Assembly (NCBI RefSeq): GCF_000472545.1
Contig: NZ_KI421432.1
Span: 418,577 to 482,576, forward strand
Direction: 5' to 3'
From: Burkholderia sp. WSM2232
GTDB taxonomy: Bacteria > Pseudomonadota > Gammaproteobacteria > Burkholderiales > Burkholderiaceae
DNA length: 64,000 nucleotides
Program-made: the position numbers and the translations under genes
The notes under the pieces: generated by a model
Seen by the model: the letters and a program-made list of their open reading frames with translations, nothing else
Databases searched by the model: none
Told to the model about the DNA's origin: nothing
Part shown: positions 1 through 8,298 of the stretch, piece after piece
Position numbering within the stretch: position 1 is the stretch's first letter
Layout of the letters: each line of letters starts with the position of its first letter

Positions 1-171
1 GGCACTTCGGGTACTTCGGGTACTTCGGGTACTTCGGGTACTTCAGGCACTTCGGGTACTTCAGGCACTTCGGGCACTTCGGGCACTTCAGGCACTTCAG
101 GCACTTCCGGCACTTCAGGCACTTCCGGCACTTCAGGCACTTCCGGCACTTCAGGCACTTCCGGCACGTCC
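1..171 (+). repeat. 9-bp tandem repeat encoding Gly-Thr-Ser (19 units in the window)
   Basis: A nine-base unit (ggcacttcg and third-position variants) repeats without interruption from base 1 to 171. Variation is mostly at synonymous third positions (ggc/ggt, tcg/tca/tcc), so the amino-acid repeat is under selection or recently expanded. The array continues upstream of the window, so the total copy number is unknown. Confidence 0.95.
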
Positions 172-1401
172 TCCACCCCCATAGGCCGCGTGGTCACCAA
201 TGCCAGCAACCTCATTACCGCCGTCGGCACGACAGTCGCCGACACCGGCAGCAAAGTCACGGGCACTTCCGTGCCCGGGGTCGACAGCGGCACCACAGCA
301 GGTCTGGGTAACGCGATCAGCGACCTGGGCAATGCCGTAAAAGCGCTGGGCAACGGCACCGCCGCGGGCCTCGGTAACCTGGGCAGCACGGCCAATCCGC
401 TGGACCCGACGCTCGCGTCTACGTCAGGCGTAGTGTCGAACACGGCCGCCGCAGTGACGTCGCTTGGCGGCGCAGTCACGAGCCTCGGCAGCGGACAACT
501 GGCGCCGCTTGCGCCGCTCACGTCGACAGTCGGCACGGTCGTCGGCGGCGTCGGCACTGGCTTGAACGCCGTGGGCTCGGGACTGAACCAGGTTGTCGCC
601 AGCGCCCCTGTGCAGCAGGTCGAGAGCCAACTCAGTTCGGCGATCAATCCCATTACGCTCGCCGTCTCGAACACTACACAGACCATCGGCACGGCAACCG
701 GGCTCGGCACGCCACTCAACACACTGCTGGGCAGCATCGGCCACGGACTGGATTCCGCCGGCGTCAGCATAGCCGGGGCCACTGGCGATCAGGTCGGCAA
801 AGACGTCGGCACAATCGTGAGTCAATTGGGCAAGACCGTCACGAGTACCGGCGGACTCTTGACGGGAGCGACGATCAATCCGCTCGCGCCGCTCACAGGC
901 ATGCTCGGCCCCCTCGGCAGCGGCAGCGCAAGCGGCGGCGTCGTGGCCATTCCGCCCTTGACCGGCCTGATAGGCAACCTCGGGGCGCTGGGCGGCGGCA
1001 CGGGCGCAGGAGCGGGCGCGGGCAGCGCAGGCGGAGTCACCGGCCTCCTTGCGCCGGTCACCACGCTTCTCGGCAATGTTCGGTCATTGCCCGGCGCGGG
1101 CGGGACGGGCGGCGCGGGCGGCATCGGCGGGACCGGCACCGCAAGCGGCCCGCTCGCCCCCGTCACCACGCTGGTCGGATCGCTGACTTCGGCGGTGAGC
1201 GCGGTCGGCGCGGTCGGCGCGGTGGGCGCGGTGGGTGCGGTGGGCGGATCGCAAGGCGGCACAGCGGTCAATCCGGTCACCGGCCTCATAACCGGATTGA
1301 CTGGTGGCTCGCGCAGCAGCTCGTCGACCAGCACCAATCCGCTCGCGCCGGTGACAAACCTGGTCGGCGGATTGCTCGGCGGCGTGGCGCCCGCGAAATA
1401 A
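1..1401 (+). CDS. Collagen-like surface protein, C-terminal part
   Basis: The frame is already open at the first base, so the gene starts outside the window. Bases 1-171 encode 19 consecutive Gly-Thr-Ser triplets, a Gly-X-Y pattern as in bacterial collagen-like proteins. The rest (about 410 residues) is rich in Gly, Ala, Thr, Leu and Val and contains about six degenerate copies of a unit like NPLAPVTTLVGSL. There is no cysteine. Family knowledge: Burkholderia collagen-like proteins carry such tracts and are secreted or surface exposed. The signal peptide and N-terminus cannot be seen, so location is inferred. The gene ends at a TAA 75 bp before the methyltransferase gene. Confidence 0.75.
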   Translation, partial: GTSGTSGTSGTSGTSGTSGTSGTSGTSGTSGTSGTSGTSGTSGTSGTSGTSGTSGTSSTPIGRVVTNASNLITAVGTTVADTGSKVTGTSVPGVDSGTTAGLGNAISDLGNAVKALGNGTAAGLGNLGSTANPLDPTLASTSGVVSNTAAAVTSLGGAVTSLGSGQLAPLAPLTSTVGTVVGGVGTGLNAVGSGLNQVVASAPVQQVESQLSSAINPITLAVSNTTQTIGTATGLGTPLNTLLGSIGHGLDSAGVSIAGATGDQVGKDVGTIVSQLGKTVTSTGGLLTGATINPLAPLTGMLGPLGSGSASGGVVAIPPLTGLIGNLGALGGGTGAGAGAGSAGGVTGLLAPVTTLLGNVRSLPGAGGTGGAGGIGGTGTASGPLAPVTTLVGSLTSAVSAVGAVGAVGAVGAVGGSQGGTAVNPVTGLITGLTGGSRSSSSTSTNPLAPVTNLVGGLLGGVAPAK

Positions 1402-1476
1402 GTCGCATCCCTAAACAGTTTGATCCAGAAGCGAGCCACGCCCGAGCGTCGCTTATGTCATGACGACGAGGATGAC

Positions 1477-2802
1477 ATGACCCCCAGCATCGACACACTC
1501 GCCCGCGTCGACGACCCGGCTCCGCCATCGGCAACGCCGTTTTGGGTCGGCATATCGGGCATGCTGGCCGGTCTCGCGACGCTGTGGCTGGTGCGTGACA
1601 GCGCCGCGCTGGGCGGCGCTGCCCGCAGCGCCGTCGCCTGTCTCGCGATCATCGCAACAGTGGGCGCTTACGAGCTGTTTGTCGCGCGCGTCTACCTGCG
1701 GCCAAGCGCCGGCTTGGCGAATCGCGCACTGCGCTCGTTCAGCATCGCGCGTGTCGCGATGCGTCTCGCGGCTCTCGCCTGCGTCTATGCGGGCATAGGC
1801 GCACTCTACTGGCTATTGCCCGAATACCACGGTGCGTTCTACAGCCCGTTCTGGTCGCTGATCGCGACACTCGCGCCTTGCGTGACAATGGCAGCGCCTT
1901 TCTATTTCGCATGGATGGATACACACCAGCGCGAAATAAACGATGCCTACCTGGTGCTCGCACGTCTCCTGTTTCGCGGCGAACGCCCGTCCAACTGGCG
2001 GCCCCTGCGCGAAATGCTGGCGGGCTGGATGGTCAAGGCGTTCTTCCTGCCGCTGATGGTCGTCTATCTGTCCACCACTGCCACGCAACTCGAGGCATCG
2101 CTTCGCGACGCGCTCGCCGCGCCGTTTTCTCTCGCAACGTTTCGCTTCATGTACGACCTCTCGTTTGCAATGGACCTGATGTTCGGCACGGTCGGCTACG
2201 TGTGCACCCTTCGCATTCTGGACAGCCACGTGCGCAGCACGGAACCCACCACGCTCGGCTGGCTGGTTGCACTTGTCTGCTATCAACCGTTCTGGTCGCT
2301 GATTTCCAGTCAGTACATCCGTTACGAAGGTTCAATGTTCTGGGACAGCTGGCTGATCTCCATGCCGTTACTGCGGATCATCTGGGGCACCGCGATAGTG
2401 GCGCTCTTGTTGTGTTACGCCTGCGCCACGCTCTCATTCGGTTTGCGTTTCTCCAATCTGACCAACCGGGGCATCGTCACCTCGGGACCCTATCGCTTCA
2501 CGAAACATCCCGCTTATATTGCCAAGAACCTGTCGTACTGGATGGTCTCTGTGCCGTTCATCGAGCCTCTGGGTTGGCGAGTTGCACTCATGCATTGCGC
2601 GGCGCTCGCCGCGGTCAACATGCTCTATTTCCTGCGGGCAAAGACGGAAGAAAGACACCTGATGAACGATCCGGATTACCGCGCGTACGCGCAATGGATC
2701 GCTAGAAACGGCCTCTTCGCGAAGATGGTTCGCGCGCTCCGCCACAAAAGAAACGCTAAAGCCGAAGCCTCTGCCAGCTCGAGGCTTCATTGGGACGAAT
2801 AG
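1477..2802 (+). CDS. Isoprenylcysteine/phospholipid methyltransferase-like integral membrane protein
   Basis: This 441-residue protein has many hydrophobic segments. Near its C-terminus it carries the ICMT/PEMT signature: GPYRFTKHPAYIAKN around residue 350, followed about 60 residues later by KTEERHL and an acidic/Tyr stretch. These elements bind S-adenosylmethionine in the family. The N-terminal two thirds are extra membrane segments of unknown role. I chose the ATG at 1477 because GAGGA lies just upstream; a TTG at 1420 is also in frame. The last codons contain an inverted repeat (2764-2788). The substrate cannot be told from sequence. Confidence 0.7.
   Translation: MTPSIDTLARVDDPAPPSATPFWVGISGMLAGLATLWLVRDSAALGGAARSAVACLAIIATVGAYELFVARVYLRPSAGLANRALRSFSIARVAMRLAALACVYAGIGALYWLLPEYHGAFYSPFWSLIATLAPCVTMAAPFYFAWMDTHQREINDAYLVLARLLFRGERPSNWRPLREMLAGWMVKAFFLPLMVVYLSTTATQLEASLRDALAAPFSLATFRFMYDLSFAMDLMFGTVGYVCTLRILDSHVRSTEPTTLGWLVALVCYQPFWSLISSQYIRYEGSMFWDSWLISMPLLRIIWGTAIVALLLCYACATLSFGLRFSNLTNRGIVTSGPYRFTKHPAYIAKNLSYWMVSVPFIEPLGWRVALMHCAALAAVNMLYFLRAKTEERHLMNDPDYRAYAQWIARNGLFAKMVRALRHKRNAKAEASASSRLHWDE
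2764..2788 (+). other. Inverted repeat at the end of the methyltransferase gene
   Basis: GAAGCCTC (2764-2771) pairs with GAGGCTTC (2781-2788), an 8-bp perfect stem with a 9-base loop, lying within the last codons of the gene. No T-run follows, so a terminator role is only possible, not shown. Confidence 0.4.
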
Positions 2803-2818
2803 GTCATGGGGAGGCAAT

Positions 2819-3163
2819 TTGACCATGCAAAAAACCTTGGATAGCGTCGACAGCTACCTGGCTCAACTGTTGGGCCTTGCGCATAGTCACTCGAGCCAGC
2901 CGGCGCTACAGATTCCCCTCTCGGATGCAGACTGGGAGCGAGTCCAGAGCCTATTTCCGGAGCATACCTGCAAGCGCGGACGCCCCCGGCGCAGCGACCG
3001 CCAAATTCTCAACGCGATACTGTGGTTGCAGCAAACCAATGAAAAGTGGCACAGACTGCCTGGCACATTTCCGCCGCAGCAGACCTGCTATCTCCGCTAC
3101 ATGGGCGTGGAAGAAGTCGGGCGTGCTCGCTCAGGTGAACGAGCGCCTGCCTCATTGCAATAG
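2819..3163 (+). pseudogene. IS5-type transposase N-terminal (DUF4096-like) fragment, apparently frameshifted
   Basis: The 114-residue frame contains DADWERVQSLFPEH, RGRPRRSDRQILNAILW and WHRLPGTFPPQQTCYLRY, which match the N-terminal helix-turn-helix region of IS5/IS4-type transposases. After TCYLRY the family expects a Trp-Lys-Lys-rich helix. That helix (AWKKSGVLAQVNERL) is present in the other forward frame from about 3107 to 3150, so a one-base shift near 3100 broke the frame. No DDE catalytic domain and no terminal inverted repeats are seen, so this is a remnant or a domesticated stand-alone domain. The start is a TTG, or the ATG at 2825, behind GGGGAGG. A sequencing error could mimic the shift. 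Confidence 0.65.
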
Positions 3164-3415
3164 CGGGTACGCCACCGGCTGCAAGAGCTAGCTCGATGTG
3201 AGCGGTGTGCATGTGTGCCTCACATCGCCCCGAGCTTGTCGAAGTTCGCCACGAACTCAGGCGCCACCTTGCCGTGGCGATTTATCTCAATTCCAGCAAC
3301 GAAGTTTACCGATTTGCGCCATTACTCTCTCCAGTTTGCAAACCTACAATGCAATCACTGGCTGCGAACAACAAGGTCCGCAGCGCAATCAAGACGAAAC
3401 TGGAGGTAGTTCATC

Positions 3416-3733
3416 ATGAAATCACTTATTCAAGCCGTTGTTATCGCCACTGTGCTGGCCGCTCCTGTCGCTTCTTTTGCGCAGTCCAATCAGCCTGTGA
3501 CCCGTGCCCAGGTGCGCGCAGAACTGGTACAACTCGAAAAGGCCGGTTATCAGCCGGGCCGCGCAGATCCCTACTATCCGCAAGATCTGCTCGCCGCACA
3601 ACGCCGTGTCGACGCGCAAAACGGCACCGCGCAGCCCGCGGTGTCGAGCTACGGCGGTGTAGCAGCCGGTTCGAGCGAATCAGGCCGTGCAGTGAGCACT
3701 AGCGGTGCAAAGTCGATCTACTTCGGCAATTGA
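3416..3733 (+). CDS. DUF4148 domain-containing secreted protein
   Basis: This 105-residue protein begins with a clear Sec signal peptide (MKSLIQAVVIATVLAAPVAS, cleavage probably after FAQ/ASFA). The DUF4148 core TRAQVRAELVQLEKAGYQP follows, then DPYYPQDLLAAQRRV. DUF4148 proteins are very frequent in Burkholderiaceae and are small periplasmic proteins of unknown role. An AACTGGAGG ribosome site precedes the ATG. The gene stands alone and is followed by three hairpins (3797-3903), the last of them a Rho-independent terminator. Confidence 0.9.
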   Translation: MKSLIQAVVIATVLAAPVASFAQSNQPVTRAQVRAELVQLEKAGYQPGRADPYYPQDLLAAQRRVDAQNGTAQPAVSSYGGVAAGSSESGRAVSTSGAKSIYFGN

Positions 3734-3796
3734 GGCACAACGACCCGCCGCTGGTCGCGCCGCCAACGCATAAGCTGTTTGATCCGCTGCAAATAA

Positions 3797-3835
3797 AACT
3801 GGCCCGCGACCGGTGGTTCCGGTTGCGGGCCAGTT
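3797..3835. other. Long GC-rich hairpin downstream of the DUF4148 gene
   Basis: AACTGGCCCGCGACCGG pairs with CCGGTTGCGGGCCAGTT around a five-base loop. This is a 17-bp stem with a single G-T type mismatch. It is followed by a second hairpin at 3852-3870 (GTCATCGG/CCGATGAC). It lies between convergent genes and may act in both directions, but it lacks a T-run. Confidence 0.55.
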
Positions 3836-3872
3836 CGTTATGTATACCTCCGTCATCGGCTGCCGATGACTT

Positions 3873-3903
3873 CGCCTGGATCTCATGGGTCCAGGCGCTT
3901 TTT
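3873..3903 (+). terminator. Rho-independent terminator
   Basis: The stem CGCCTGGA/TCCAGGCG with a nine-base loop is followed by CTTTTT. It is oriented to end transcripts from the DUF4148 gene before the convergent small gene at 3952-4200. Confidence 0.75.
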
Positions 3904-3951
3904 GCCGCTCGCAGTGCCGGTCGTTGCGCGTGCAACGGTCTGATCCGCCGC

Positions 3952-4200
3952 TCAGTCGCGAGCAATCAGATCGCCCACTTTGCCACGGCCCGTGACCAGA
4001 CAGCTCGACAGGAAATTCTCGCCCTGGCTGCTGGCGCCGGCTTCACCAAAGCCTTTCTTGAGCGCGTTCGCCTTGACGAGTTCCGCGCCCTGGTGGCAAG
4101 TGATGGTCCCCACTTCACCCGCCTGCGCGCGCATGAGCGCCCGGTCTGCCATCAGATAGCCGAGCAGCAGCACCACTGCAATATTGAACGCCTGTCTCAT
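3952..4200 (-). CDS. Small secreted or membrane-anchored protein of unknown function
   Basis: This 82-residue protein starts with a hydrophobic N-terminal segment (residues 5-18, NIAVVLLLGYLMAD), either an uncleaved anchor or a signal peptide. A short polar domain with two cysteines (TCHQG and SSCLV) follows. An AAGGAGGAG ribosome site sits 6 bases before the ATG, which makes it a convincing gene despite its size. I do not recognise the family. The two cysteines could form a disulfide if the domain is periplasmic. It runs away from the squalene synthase gene and converges on the DUF4148 terminator. Confidence 0.65.
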   Translation of the reverse strand: MRQAFNIAVVLLLGYLMADRALMRAQAGEVGTITCHQGAELVKANALKKGFGEAGASSQGENFLSSCLVTGRGKVGDLIARD

Positions 4201-4329
4201 GGATTGTCTCCTCCTTCGAGGAGACTAACGCGAACCCTCCACGCGCGGTCTTAGGGGTTTCCCGATCGAGCACGTCTGCAGCGCCTCGGGGAGCACGTTC
4301 AGAGCACCTTTGCGCCCCCGCGGACCGGG

Positions 4330-5376
4330 TCAGAATCTCGCTTCGATGTCGCGGATACGGCGCTCTACCGATCGGCGCACCAGCGCATTCGACGGCACCA
4401 GCAGTAGAGAAGACCCAATGATCCGATACACCTGGTTTCGCGACACCTTGGAGACCTCTTGCGGATCGAGCCACGCAGCGTTGTCGACGAGCAGCACTAG
4501 CGTGTCCAAACCGATGAGAATCGGCCACAAGCAAGCCAGCCGCAAACGCACGGCAAACGCGGGAATCGCGAGCGTGTACTCGAGTGCCTCGCGGAAATGA
4601 TCGAGCGTCTTGCGCAACAGCTCGACCATGAGCGCACGCGCGCGCTGCGAATTGGCCGGCAGCAGAAGATCCTGCGCGCTCAGGCCATGCTGAGCCAGCA
4701 TCGTTTGCGGAAGGTAACAGCGGCCAATCCGCAGGTCCTTGCCGCAATCGCGCAATACGTTGGTCATCTGCAGCGCCTTACCGAAACGCACGCCGCGTGC
4801 CTTCATGTCCGCCGGCTGCGCCTTCAGCGTGCCGGGCATGTGAGCGTATGTCATGGTGGTCCAGAACTCGCCGACGCATCCCGCCACCAGATACGTATAG
4901 CGGTCAAGCTCGCCATATTCGCGCAGTGCGGCGAGGCGGCCCGAGCGTTCGTCCGGGAACGTGCGCAAGTCGAATTCCATGCCTTCGGTCAAGGTCGAAA
5001 CGATCTTGCGCACGGCTTTGCGGTCGGACTCGCTCAACTGCGCCAACACGTCGAGCGCGGGGCCGAGCGATTCGAGCAGCACCTTTTCGTCCGACTGGCT
5101 TTGCTGGTCCGCCACTTCGGCGGCCATGCGCTGAAATAGCGCTCCGTCGCTTACCACGCCGTTGACCTGGTCGCGCAACGACAGCAGCAATTCAAGCCGC
5201 CGCGCGGGCGCAATCAGCGACGTATCGGCGATCGTATCGGCCGCACGCGCGAGCAGATATGCGAGGCCAATCGGATCGCGCATGCCTGCCGGCAACACGC
5301 GCAGCGTAAGGTAGAACGAGCGTGATACGCCTTTCAGGAGCGGGCCGAGAAGAAAGGCCCGGGTCGGAGTCGGCAT
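4330..5376 (-). CDS. Squalene/phytoene synthase family protein
   Basis: This 348-residue enzyme has the trans-isoprenyl diphosphate synthase head-to-head fold. The first Asp-rich motif is in ARAADTIADT (about residues 44-53). The second is in DCGKDLRIGRCYLP (about residues 203-216), which supplies the Mg-binding DxxxD and the GRxYLP end. Known members condense two FPP or GGPP molecules to squalene or phytoene. No other hopanoid or carotenoid gene is nearby, so the product is open. I chose the ATG at 5376 (MPTPTRAFLLG) because the family N-terminus begins there; a TTG at 5430 is in frame but would overlap the proposed MarR operator. It is transcribed divergently from the MarR gene. Confidence 0.8.
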   Translation of the reverse strand: MPTPTRAFLLGPLLKGVSRSFYLTLRVLPAGMRDPIGLAYLLARAADTIADTSLIAPARRLELLLSLRDQVNGVVSDGALFQRMAAEVADQQSQSDEKVLLESLGPALDVLAQLSESDRKAVRKIVSTLTEGMEFDLRTFPDERSGRLAALREYGELDRYTYLVAGCVGEFWTTMTYAHMPGTLKAQPADMKARGVRFGKALQMTNVLRDCGKDLRIGRCYLPQTMLAQHGLSAQDLLLPANSQRARALMVELLRKTLDHFREALEYTLAIPAFAVRLRLACLWPILIGLDTLVLLVDNAAWLDPQEVSKVSRNQVYRIIGSSLLLVPSNALVRRSVERRIRDIEARF

Positions 5377-5410
5377 GGTTGCGATGTCAGTATTGGCAAA
5401 ATTCAGAGGG

Positions 5411-5429
5411 TGCCGAATTGTATACGGCA
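5411..5429. promoter_or_regulatory. Candidate MarR operator between divergent genes
   Basis: TGCCG-N9-CGGCA is an inverted repeat with an AT-rich centre (AATTGTATA). It lies between the squalene synthase start (5376) and the MarR start (5472). MarR proteins usually bind such palindromes in the divergent region. The assignment is inferred. Confidence 0.4.
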
Positions 5430-5471
5430 AGCCGCGCTAAGATGCGGCATAGCCCGAATCTCGCGCCGACA

Positions 5472-5942
5472 ATGACCCGAAACCAGAACTCGACTCTCGA
5501 CACCACCACCACGCGCACTCGCAGGCCTAGCCTGCGGCTCACCTATGTGATCGGCAGCCTCGACCGCATTTTGCGGCGCCGAATGAGCGAGGCACTCGCG
5601 CCGCTCGGTCTGACGCTCGCTCAATTTACCGCGCTGTCCGTGCTCGAAGCGAAGGGACAAGCTTCTAATGCGCAGCTCGCCGAGCGCTCGTTCATCACAC
5701 CGCAATCCGCCAACGAAGTGATGAACGCGATGGCAAGCCGCAACTGGGTGAGCCGCGAGCCGGACCCCACGCATGGTCGTATCGTGCTGCTGCAACTGAC
5801 CGACGAAGGGCGCACCGTGTTGCGTCAATGCGAGCAGGCGGTCAAAGCAATCGAAAAGCAGATGCTGGAGGGCATCGACCTGGAAGCCGCCGGTACGGTG
5901 CAGCGCCACCTCGAAACTTTCGTCCGTAATCTGCGCGGATAA
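5472..5942 (+). CDS. MarR family transcriptional regulator
   Basis: This 156-residue protein has the MarR winged helix-turn-helix: GLTLAQFTALSVLEAKG, then ASNAQLAERSFITPQSANEVMNAM as recognition helix region, then the wing EPDPTHGRIVLLQLTDEG. Terminal helices make the dimer. Such proteins repress neighbouring genes and are released by small ligands. Its divergent partner is the squalene/phytoene synthase, and an inverted repeat lies between them. The start could also be the ATG at 5442; 5472 removes a non-conserved extension. Confidence 0.85.
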   Translation: MTRNQNSTLDTTTTRTRRPSLRLTYVIGSLDRILRRRMSEALAPLGLTLAQFTALSVLEAKGQASNAQLAERSFITPQSANEVMNAMASRNWVSREPDPTHGRIVLLQLTDEGRTVLRQCEQAVKAIEKQMLEGIDLEAAGTVQRHLETFVRNLRG

Positions 5943-6432
5943 TCGCGGCACATGCATGAAGTCCGGCGACGACGCCATATGCAACTCACGGCACTACTCC
6001 TACGGAGTCGCACGCACGCTATCACTGATTTCGTGCGTTGCCTGTTCTCTCTATGTATAGTGGCAAGTCGCTGAGGGGCGCATCGTCTCAGCGCGTCTTT
6101 AAGTGGCTCAGCGCATACGTGTTTGTACTTTGTGCGCGCGACGAAAAACAGATCTTCAATTTTACGCGGGCCACATCGCGTCGTTCAGTCTGCATTTGAA
6201 CGCCAGACTTCACTCTCGTTGCGCCTCGCTTGCTCCTGCATCCGCCGCACTACGAATGCCCGTGGCCACGCGCTCGTTGGACAAGTAAAATTGCGGGCAT
6301 TCAACGCTCGATGTGCAGCCCGCCAGGCGACGCGGGACGGAACTCGGGAACGCACCTTGCTCGCCAGACCGGATTATTCATCGCATTGACGTTCGTGAGC
6401 GGCCGCCAGTAGCAGTTCAACCACATACCATA
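5943..6432. other. Non-coding stretch before the KaiC-like gene
   Basis: About 490 bases without a convincing gene. Short open frames here lack ribosome sites and family signatures. A TATAGT at 6055-6060 resembles a -10 box but has no -35 element at the right distance. I see no RNA gene or repeat. Confidence 0.5.
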
Positions 6433-7905
6433 ATGACCATGTACGAAACGCCGACTTCCCCTCGCGCCAACGTTGAAACGGGGGTGCCCGGCCTCGACGA
6501 GATTCTGGGCGGCGGTCTGGTCCAGGGCGGCGTCTATCTTCTGGAAGGCATGGCCGGCGCCGGCAAAACGATTCTGTCGAGCCAGATCGGTTTCCACCGC
6601 GTGAGCCGTGGCGAAAAAGTGCTGTACATGACGCTGATCGCGGAATCGCACGACAAGTTGCTCGGGCACCTCAGGGGGCTCTCTTTCTTCGACGAAAAAG
6701 CAGTGGCGCAGCAAATGCTTTTCGTCTCCGGCTATCACGAACTGATGCAGGACGGCCTGGACGGCTTTCTGAAACTGATCGCGTCAAGCATTTACGATTA
6801 TCGTCCGAGCCTGATGATCATCGACGGCTTTCGCAGCGCACGCGAGTTCAGCGAGACTGAGCTGTCGCTGTCCAAGTTCATTCACGAACTGAATGCCCTC
6901 GTCGCGGCCATGAACTGCACGACGCTGCTGCTCGCGCCGCTCTCGGGCAACGAGCCGCATCCGGAACACACCCTCGTCGACGGTCTCATCGAGTTGAACC
7001 GTTATAGCGACGGCATGCGCCGCGCGCGCGAAATCGAGGTGCACAAGATGCGCGCGCGCAACCATCTGATGGGCAAGCACTTCTTTCGTATCGCCGAAAG
7101 CGGGCTACTCATGTTCCCGCGTCTGGAAGCACAACACGCGCTGCCTCAAGGACCGGTCGATCTGAAAACACGAGTCAGTTTCGGTTTGCCACGTCTGGAT
7201 GTCATGTTCGGCGGCGGTCTGTCGCTAGGCTCGACCACGACGTTGATCGGGCCGTCTGGCGTCGGCAAGACCGTGTTGTGTCTACAGTTTCTCGCGGCCG
7301 GCATCGAGCGTGGCGAGCGCTGCCTTTACCTTGGCTTCTACGAAGGGCCGCAGCGGCTGATCGGCAAGGCCGAAGCCGTTTCTATCGCGCTCGACGAAGC
7401 ATATCGCGACGGCCGGCTCGTCATTCAATGGCAGCCCGCCGTCGAGCTTGCCATCGACGAAATCGCCGCAAACGCACTCGCCACCGCGAAACAGATGGGC
7501 GCGACGCGCATGGTGATCGACGGCGTAGAAGGGTTTCGCGATTCGGCGCTGCGCATCGAGCGCTTTGGCCTCTTTCTGAATGCGATGCTGCACCAGTTGC
7601 GCGAAGCCGGCATCACGACGCTCGTCACTGAAGAGGTGGCGCTCTACCCCGACTACGGCCAGTCGAGAAGCACGCGTGTTTCGGCACTCACGGAAAACCT
7701 CGTGCTGTTGCGTTACGCCGAAACAGACGCGGGAGCGCGCCGCGCCATCTCCGTCGTCAAACAGCGCGAAAGCGCGCATGACCCGTCCACGCGCGAGTTG
7801 GTGATTTCGTCGCAAGGGCTCGACATTGTCGAAAGTCTGACCGGCCTCTCCGTGTCCTCGGCGTCCGGCCTGCTTGCAATCTCGCAGCCGCGGCGACCGG
7901 CCTAG
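6433..7905 (+). CDS. KaiC-like dual RecA-domain ATPase
   Basis: This 490-residue protein has two tandem KaiC/RecA ATPase domains. Domain 1 has TGVPGLDEILGGGL and Walker A GMAGAGKT (about residues 35-42), with Walker B-like LMIIDGF. Domain 2 starts near residue 245 with FGLPRLDVMFGGGL and Walker A GPSGVGKT, then MVIDGVEGF. Outside cyanobacteria, KaiC homologues are usually signalling ATPases without KaiA/KaiB and are often paired with two-component proteins. Only 3 bp separate its stop from the response regulator, so the two are co-transcribed. The ATG at 6433 gives the normal family N-terminus. Confidence 0.88.
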   Translation: MTMYETPTSPRANVETGVPGLDEILGGGLVQGGVYLLEGMAGAGKTILSSQIGFHRVSRGEKVLYMTLIAESHDKLLGHLRGLSFFDEKAVAQQMLFVSGYHELMQDGLDGFLKLIASSIYDYRPSLMIIDGFRSAREFSETELSLSKFIHELNALVAAMNCTTLLLAPLSGNEPHPEHTLVDGLIELNRYSDGMRRAREIEVHKMRARNHLMGKHFFRIAESGLLMFPRLEAQHALPQGPVDLKTRVSFGLPRLDVMFGGGLSLGSTTTLIGPSGVGKTVLCLQFLAAGIERGERCLYLGFYEGPQRLIGKAEAVSIALDEAYRDGRLVIQWQPAVELAIDEIAANALATAKQMGATRMVIDGVEGFRDSALRIERFGLFLNAMLHQLREAGITTLVTEEVALYPDYGQSRSTRVSALTENLVLLRYAETDAGARRAISVVKQRESAHDPSTRELVISSQGLDIVESLTGLSVSSASGLLAISQPRRPA

Positions 7906-7908
7906 CTC

Positions 7909-8259
7909 ATGAAAACCATTCTGGTCGCGGACGACGAGTTCGACATCCTCACGGTATGGCGGCTGCTCCTCGAGCGTCACGGCTACTCGGTGCTAACCGC
8001 CTCCAATGGCGCCGTCGCACTTGAGCAGATACGCAGAACAAGGCCGGACATTATCGTGTCAGACTGCATGATGCCGGTCATGTCGGGGCTTCAATTGTGT
8101 GCGGCTCTTTACGCCGACCCGGATCTGCGCTCCATTCCCGTTATTTTGTGCAGCGCGGCCGCCGACATTCCAGTGCAGCCCAATCCGTTTATTGCATACG
8201 CACGCAAGCCCATAGCGTTCGATGCGCTTCTCGCGTTGCTGCAAAAAATGTCGGTATAG
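7909..8259 (+). CDS. Single-domain response regulator (CheY-like)
   Basis: This 116-residue receiver domain has no output domain. The acidic pocket is D8-D9, the phosphorylation site D52 in VSDCMMPVMSG, and the conserved Lys K100 in YARKPI. It starts 3 bp after the KaiC-like gene and is certainly in the same operon. It probably carries a phosphosignal to or from the KaiC-like ATPase; no histidine kinase is adjacent. Its end lies 40 bp from the convergent beta-lactamase gene. Confidence 0.88.
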   Translation: MKTILVADDEFDILTVWRLLLERHGYSVLTASNGAVALEQIRRTRPDIIVSDCMMPVMSGLQLCAALYADPDLRSIPVILCSAAADIPVQPNPFIAYARKPIAFDALLALLQKMSV

Positions 8260-8298
8260 CGGCGCCCGCTCTACTGCGCCGCATCGCTCCCGCAGCGG

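Noticed and set aside
1..171. Repeat array as CRISPR
   Set aside because: The 9-bp unit has no spacers and is in frame within a coding sequence for Gly-Thr-Ser.
822..1439. Minus-strand Pro-rich frame opposite the collagen-like gene
   Set aside because: Low-complexity Pro/Ala content is the mirror of Gly/Ala/Thr repeats on the plus strand.
3040..3070. Sigma-54 promoter at the TGGCAC repeats in the transposase fragment
   Set aside because: The -12 half does not match (no GC at the required interval), and the site is inside coding sequence.
2819..3163. Complete insertion sequence
   Set aside because: No catalytic DDE domain, terminal inverted repeats or target duplication is visible.
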